NCBI GenBank assembly: GCA_019137255.1
Contig: WPDH01000159.1
Span: 1 to 64,000, forward strand
Direction: 5' to 3'
DNA from: Corinectria fuckeliana
Taxonomy: Eukaryota; Ascomycota; Sordariomycetes; Hypocreales; Nectriaceae
DNA length: 64,000 nt
A model generated the notes under the pieces. That model saw nothing but the letters and a program-made list of their open reading frames with translations, was not told the DNA's origin and made no database searches. This document shows, piece by piece, positions 58,801 to 64,000 of this stretch (positions within the stretch are counted from its first letter, which is position 1; every line of letters starts with the position of its first letter). A program made the translations under genes and the position numbers.

Positions 58801-61140
58801 CGCTCAAGTACGCAGACAAGATCCTGCACATTGGCTTCAACGCTACGTTCGAGCTAGGTCCTCTTGGATTTTCACTTCTTGGCTTTACCATCAATCTTGA
58901 GCTCAAGACTCTTGACCTTAGAAAGATCCCCTTCCCGACCTTCAGTCTCGAAGGATTCTCCGTGGCCTTCGAGAAGACTCCGCTGACCCTTGCGGGTATT
59001 GTCAGACATGGCAACACTCCCGGTCTGAACTATTACGCCGGGGGGCTTGTCGTCGGCTGGGTCCCGTATCAACTCCAAGCCGCAGGGTTCTACGGCGAAG
59101 CATCGCCAGAGGGTCGTGACAAGTTCACCTCTGTGTTTGTGTTCGCGCGACTTGACGGTCCCCTCGTAACTCTCGAGTTTGCGGAGATTTCGGGTGTCAC
59201 TGCAGGTTTTGGATACAAGTCAGAGGTCCGCCTTCCTACGGCAGACCAAATCTCTAGCTTTCCTTTCATCGACCAGTCCCAGCTTGAAGGAGACACGAGT
59301 AGCGCACTGGATGCACTTGAGAAACTTACGAGCCCCGACTCTGCCGCAGGTGGATGGTTTTCTCCACGGGACAGCACCTACTGGGCTGCAGCCGGAATGA
59401 AGATCGACGCCTTCCAGATGATCTCACTTGATGCTGTCGTTGTCGTGATGTTTGGACAATCCATCAAGTTGGGCATCTATGCTGTCGCTCTGGTTGATAT
59501 CCCAACAGCGAAGTCCCCGCTCAAGTTTGCACACGTCGAGCTTGGTATCGGCGTCACAGTCGATTTCGACTACGGGACCATGAAGGCAGAGGCTCAACTG
59601 TCGCCGAAATCATACATACTCGACCCCAATTGTCATCTGACTGGTGGCTTTGCGCTTTACTACTGGTTTGATGCTCCGCACGCGGATACATCAAATATTG
59701 GTAACTTCGTCTTCTCTCTAGGAGGATTTCACCAAGCCTTCAGAATTCCAGACGGGTGGCCGAATCCCCCTCGTCTAGCTATCAGTTGGAGCTTAGGAAA
59801 AAACCTCAGTATTTCTGGTGAAGCATACTTCGCAATCACGCCAAAGGCGTGCATGGGCGGTGGCAGGTTGCACGCAGCGTTCAGTGCTGGGCCAATCTCT
59901 GCGTACTTTGATGCCTTTGCCGACTTCCTCATCAACTACAAGCCCTTCCACTTCACATCCTCGGCGGGAATCTGTGTCGGTGTGAGGTTTGATATCGACT
60001 TTCTGTTCATCCACACCCACATTTCCATCGAAATCTCGGCGGACTTGTACCTATGGGGACCACCGCTTGCTGGCCGCGTTCATGTCAACATCTACGTCGC
60101 CAAGTTCAACATCAACTTTGGCGGATCTCAAAGTCGGGACCCCCCTGCATCTCTAGTCGAGTTCTACAAGCTGGTCCTCCAGGCTAGCAGCCAGCAACAA
60201 AAGACTGTGGCGGAAAGATCCGAGTTGAGTCGCATCACGGCGGTTGAGGACGAGGATCAGCCCGTCGACATTCAGCCACTGAACCAGGGCCACACTTTCT
60301 TAGCTCAGTCGGGCCTTTTGAACAATGGAGCTGCACCAGAGCGAACGCAAAACGAGGACTGGGTTGTTCGGGGTGGCTCTTTTTCGTTCGTCGTGGGATG
60401 CAAAATGGCAGTCAACGACGCGAACCAGGTCGACCAAAACAAGAAGATACTGAACTCGGTCAAGTCTGACACAGCTTCAATATATGCCAAACCTATGCAT
60501 CTCACCGAGGTCGTGACAACATCGGAGCTCACAATTACCATCCTACAGGAGGGCATAGCTCATGATAAATGGGGAATGAGCCAAGAGTACAAATCAGTGC
60601 CAACGGGATTATGGTCCAAGTGTAAGTGACATGAGCGTTGTATGGGTTTCGAACGAGCACTAATCGAGATGAAACCTAGACGATGGATCTAGCGACCCCT
60701 CTGGCGGCAACAACAACATTGATGGTCTTCTTGACGACAAGGACGGCGGCGTCAAGCTTATGATGGGTGTTCTCATGATGGCTCCTCCGCCTATCATTTC
60801 CCAAGACACTCTCAAGGTGTTTGACATTTTAGATGCAGAGCTACAGGAACTAGACGCACATTTCCCGAAGGAAGAACAGTCCAAGGAGGACTGGGAACCA
60901 GAAACACCAGCCGAGGGTGCTGCACAATGGGACAAGGTGCACCAGATGTGGCAGTCACCGGAGTGGAATCATGACGAAGCGCACAAAGGGGAGGGACAGG
61001 ACGTACAGACAACGTTTGTTGAGACGTGGGCTAAGACCTTCCATTGGGACGCTACGTTGTCAAACTTGGCCAAGATCCCCAAGTTCTTGGACAAGCGTTT
61101 CAATGACCTCTACATGGCGGCTCCGTTGATGACTCAGTAG
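55863..61140 (+). CDS. DUF6603-like giant beta-rich protein (1720 aa)
   Basis: Three exons, 55863-57240, 57298-60621 and 60680-61140. Residues about 1130-1405 carry repeated beta-strand words typical of DUF6603 proteins: FSAGPISAYFDAFADFLINY, HFTSSAGICVGVRFDIDF, ISADLYLWGPPLAGRVHVNI, and FNINFGG. DUF6603 is known to me mainly from bacteria (actinobacteria, myxobacteria) with some fungal members, and has no known function. The part before it (about 460-1120) is also beta-strand-rich and Lys/Asp-rich with charged linkers (EKEPEKEDSDGG). The end, after the last intron, is helical and acidic, and closes with PKFLDKRFNDLYMAAPLMTQ. No signal peptide or membrane helix; cytosolic unless exported by another route. 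The name rests on remembered motif style, and a profile search should confirm it. Confidence 0.75.
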
Positions 61141-61809
61141 AGAACTCGGATTGGTTTGCGCGTCTTTCTAGCCACTTATGTTAAGTTCGGTTTCCATGTC
61201 GCAGAGCAAATGGTACCTAGTTTGCCCTTTACCACCATTGCAGGACTTCGTCGTAGAGCTTCCCGGCTGAATACCAGCAACTAACGAGTATAACCACCCT
61301 CAAAGTCCGCCGGGTAGGCCAGAAATAAGGGAAGCACCAAATTCAAGCATGGTGTCAAATAGCTCAAGTAGGCCTCGCCACAGGGTAACTGGGACATGAA
61401 GCTTGTAGTCATCTGGGGGGATTGGTCAGTAAATCTATGTATTATCACGACTAAGCAGATACCTTGTAGTCACTGCCGTGGTCGTCAACGCAAAATCAGA
61501 TCTGTCGGTTATGATGCAGTTCACAAAAGGAAACAGGAGCGTAAATCAGCCAGAGATTTGTGACCTCTCATCAGATTTGGTGGAGACATTGTTAGCAAAG
61601 ACACTTGAACAACGGGGCAAATTTCTTAATCCCTCGGGACGATTTATACACCAAAATCCGATCGATTCTAAACTGAACTCTCTTTCGACTCTTCAAGGTG
61701 TAGCTTAATATTAACACTGGAATGCAAGCCGTAAGATAAGTATTTCACTCTAGCATTCCATTTCCAGTGCATATATGACACACTCGATTCCTCAAGAACA
61801 TCAGCCAAT
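61141..61809. other. Convergent intergenic region
   Basis: 669 bases between the 3' ends of the DUF6603-like gene and the UDP-galactopyranose mutase gene. No gene seen. Confidence 0.5.
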
Positions 61810-63781
61810 TCAGGTGCGGAGACCTTTAATACCACCTAGGCGGCGCTCGGTATTGGCACGGGTGTTGACAAAGTCAGGGTTGGAAATGGTAAGCTCCACG
61901 GCCCCCGACACGATATGGTCGACGGCTTCGACGCCCTGCATGAAGCTGGGGAAACGATGTTAGCATCAACATGCGACAAAGCCCTAAGTATAGTAGAGGA
62001 CATGGTGCTTACCTATGGTCCTGGTTGCCGACCTCATACTTCCAAGCCCCGAAGCGGCCTCGAGACAAAATGTCCTTATCATAGAGGTAAGGAAGCGCTT
62101 CGGCCAAGGCGCCGTCACGTTCAAGGGATGGAGTAGGATATCCGTGATCGAAACGACGGACGTAGGTGCTGACGATCTCATCCTCAGGCTTGAGCAAGTC
62201 TGTGTTGATGAGACCCTTGATGCTTTCTTGGAGCAATGTCTCGTGGTTGACGGGCTTGTAGGTGGACTCCGATACCTCGAGCATAATAGACCAGTAGGGA
62301 CCAGGCTGTGGCTCGGACGAAGCAGGTTCCTGACCATCAGCCAACTGAATTGTCGATAGTTCGACCTTCTCATCAGGCTGATTGAAGGGAGAGTAGTTGG
62401 AGAAGATGGTAGCACGGTAAAAGGGGCAATTATCCTCAGGGAAGTATAGCTTTGGTTCGAACGCGTTAGCTAAGAGCAGCGAGTAGGAGAGACCTCCGAA
62501 TCGTCGGAATGAGAATCCTTGATGAACGTACCCAGCACTTGTCACCGATGCGGTCGGGACGCTCTCCGCGAATGCCAACACCGATCACGTTGGTAGAAGA
62601 GTAGAACAGCGGCTTGGTCAGTTCTTGAAGCTTTGCATCGCCCAATGTCTCTGCCAAATGATCGATAGCCATAGTAGAGATGAGAGACCCATACTTGACG
62701 ACAGTTCCTAGTTCATGTTATCAGTAACGATCCCGAGTCCAGACGCAGTCAAGCATACCATCCTTCAGATAAGCGGTCTTGGAGCCTCCATCCACCTTGG
62801 TGACCGCACCATGATCGCCAAAACGAGTTCGATCATTGGCGAGTGTTTTGGCTACGGCGGTCCAGATGCCGCCTGTACCACCCTCTGCAGGGAACCGGAA
62901 CGTCGCGTTAGGTCCCCAGCTACCGGCAACTTTGTTGAGAATCGCGTTGGTGGTGAGCAACTTGAGATTGGGAGCAGCAACGCGCTCGCCAACCCACGTA
63001 GCGTTCATCTAAGAGGCCGCGTTAGATGACTACTCGGGACACGACAATTACTGTGGCAGATACCTTCGTGGTCGGGACTGCCCAGACCTTGAAGTTGTAG
63101 GGCTTCATGAAGATGTCATTCAGACGTTCGCCAACGTTACGGATGTTCCACTCGTCAAAGTTGCTCGGCTTGTCGGCCGGGGTTCGAACGCGAGCGTCGA
63201 GCGCCGCGTCAATGAGACTGCTCAGACATTTCGCCTGCTCCTCCTTGGGAAGCACCGCGATGTTGTTTTGGAACGGGTAAGGAACCCAGATATCCTGGTA
63301 ACGGACGTAGGAGATACGCTGATGCTCGTACCAGTCTGTAGGTTTGGGGAGGGCCTCGTTCAGAACGTCGTCGAAGTACTTGTAATGGGAGAATATGACG
63401 TGTCCTCCTACATCGAAAAGCTATAGAAGGCACATGAGTAAGATTCGGCAGGCTTAAAGCAGCAGCAAATACTTACAAAACCCTCTGGGGTGGTGTCGGT
63501 TGAAGCAAGACCACCTGGCGTTTCATTAGAGTCGACTATAAGCCAAGAAACGCTATCCTACGAGCCAGTAGAGTTAGAAATTGCCTATCGTAAAATATAT
63601 AAGACTTTTTGGTATTGAAGTGAGCTCACGTACCAGATGTTGGAGGCGTTTAGCCGCGCCCAGGCCAGTAGGGCCGGCCCCAACGACCAGAACGTCGACG
63701 TTGCTGTCATATACATTAGTGCCTGTCGGCAACAAAACGGTGGTATTTCCTAGCTGCAACGTACATCTCGTTGGAAGACAT
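61810..63781 (-). CDS. ugmA: UDP-galactopyranose mutase
   Basis: Eight exons read leftwards: 63781-63765, 63703-63634, 63557-63477, 63420-63064, 63008-62759, 62707-62532, 62449-62013 and 61945-61810, giving 507 aa, the normal fungal length. This flavoenzyme converts UDP-galactopyranose to UDP-galactofuranose in the cytosol for cell-wall galactomannan and glycoconjugates. Seen: FAD dinucleotide motif VVGAGPTGLGAAKRL (G14-x-G16-x2-G19), [102 protein letters not shown] and FGAWKYEVGNQDHSFMQGVE. The first exon has only 17 nt. One acceptor (aaag at 62450) is non-standard but required by the conserved W-L-Y-F join. All active-site blocks are intact. Confidence 0.96.
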
Positions 63782-63878
63782 GATTTACTGAGACTTGGGG
63801 AGAAAAGAGCCTTGTTTCTAAAAAGCTGGTTATTGTAAGCCAGAAGATTGAATTATACAGTAACGCCAAGGCAACTGT

Positions 63879-63886
63879 ATTTTATA
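63879..63886 (-). promoter_or_regulatory. TATA box of the UDP-galactopyranose mutase gene
   Basis: TATAAAAT read on the minus strand, 98-105 bp before ATG 63781. The rest of 63782-64000 is promoter DNA without a gene. Confidence 0.6.
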
Positions 63887-64000
63887 CCCAGTCTGATGTT
63901 GGACGAATACCCCCGCGTTATCAAAACACGGGACTTCTGTTTAAGGTGCTTAGTAGTAAGCGTTAAGATGAGAAGAATGATCCTCATCTCGTAGATCGTA

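Noticed and set aside
43711..61140. Bacterial contamination as the source of the giant genes
   Set aside because: Two of the giants and the lectin-like gene have fungal spliceosomal introns that restore frame, and they are flanked directly by the intron-rich fungal UDP-galactopyranose mutase gene.
1..64000. CRISPR arrays, rRNA, bacterial operons
   Set aside because: None seen; the window is eukaryotic and fungal.

Overview
The window comes from a filamentous ascomycete (Pezizomycotina, most like a Sordariomycete). Evidence: GT-AG introns of about 47-82 nt that restore reading frames, a Zn2Cys6 regulator, a PDR-type ABC transporter, a fungal UDP-galactopyranose mutase, and a CpG-free, T/A-saturated block at the left edge that looks like repeat-induced point mutation (RIP). 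Gene models were spliced by eye. They reach family-typical lengths (acetyl-CoA hydrolase 526 aa, UDP-galactopyranose mutase 507 aa, ABC transporter 1512 aa), which supports the splicing.

Layout. 1-1.5 kb: RIP-like repeat wreck. 1.5-10 kb: three fungus-specific proteins, namely a Cys/His-rich protein with a basic tail, a GCR1_C-domain DNA-binding-type protein, and a conserved low-complexity protein. 10-15.4 kb: gene desert with a (CTTG)12 microsatellite. 15.4-23 kb: ferric reductase, acetyl-CoA hydrolase, and a 5'-truncated 3'-5' exonuclease that abuts a MITE. 23.9-28.6 kb: full-length PDR ABC transporter. 29-40.6 kb: catabolism-like neighbourhood with an L-2-haloacid dehalogenase, a TauD/TfdA dioxygenase, a Liz1-type MFS permease, a frameshifted alpha/beta hydrolase, a tagatose/psicose 3-epimerase-like enzyme and a NirA/NIT4-like Zn2Cys6 regulator. 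A second MITE copy lies between the dehalogenase and the dioxygenase.

41.4-61.1 kb holds the most unusual part: six genes on strictly alternating strands (-,+,-,+,-,+). They encode a 123-aa protein, a 368-aa protein with a C-terminal CxE...PCxxC pattern like the zinc site of deaminases, a 1223-aa intronless protein, a 295-aa lectin-like beta-propeller candidate, a 1406-aa protein and a 1720-aa DUF6603-like protein. The three giants are beta-rich, intron-poor, lack a visible secretion signal, and resemble bacterial multi-gene sets more than typical fungal proteins. I infer a co-inherited, possibly horizontally acquired system of unknown function, perhaps effector or defence related. At 61.8-63.8 kb the UDP-galactopyranose mutase gene (galactofuranose synthesis) closes the window.

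A hAT-like MITE family (about 335 bp, imperfect terminal inverted repeats, 8-bp target duplications) was found from sequence alone, with two whole copies and one relic.
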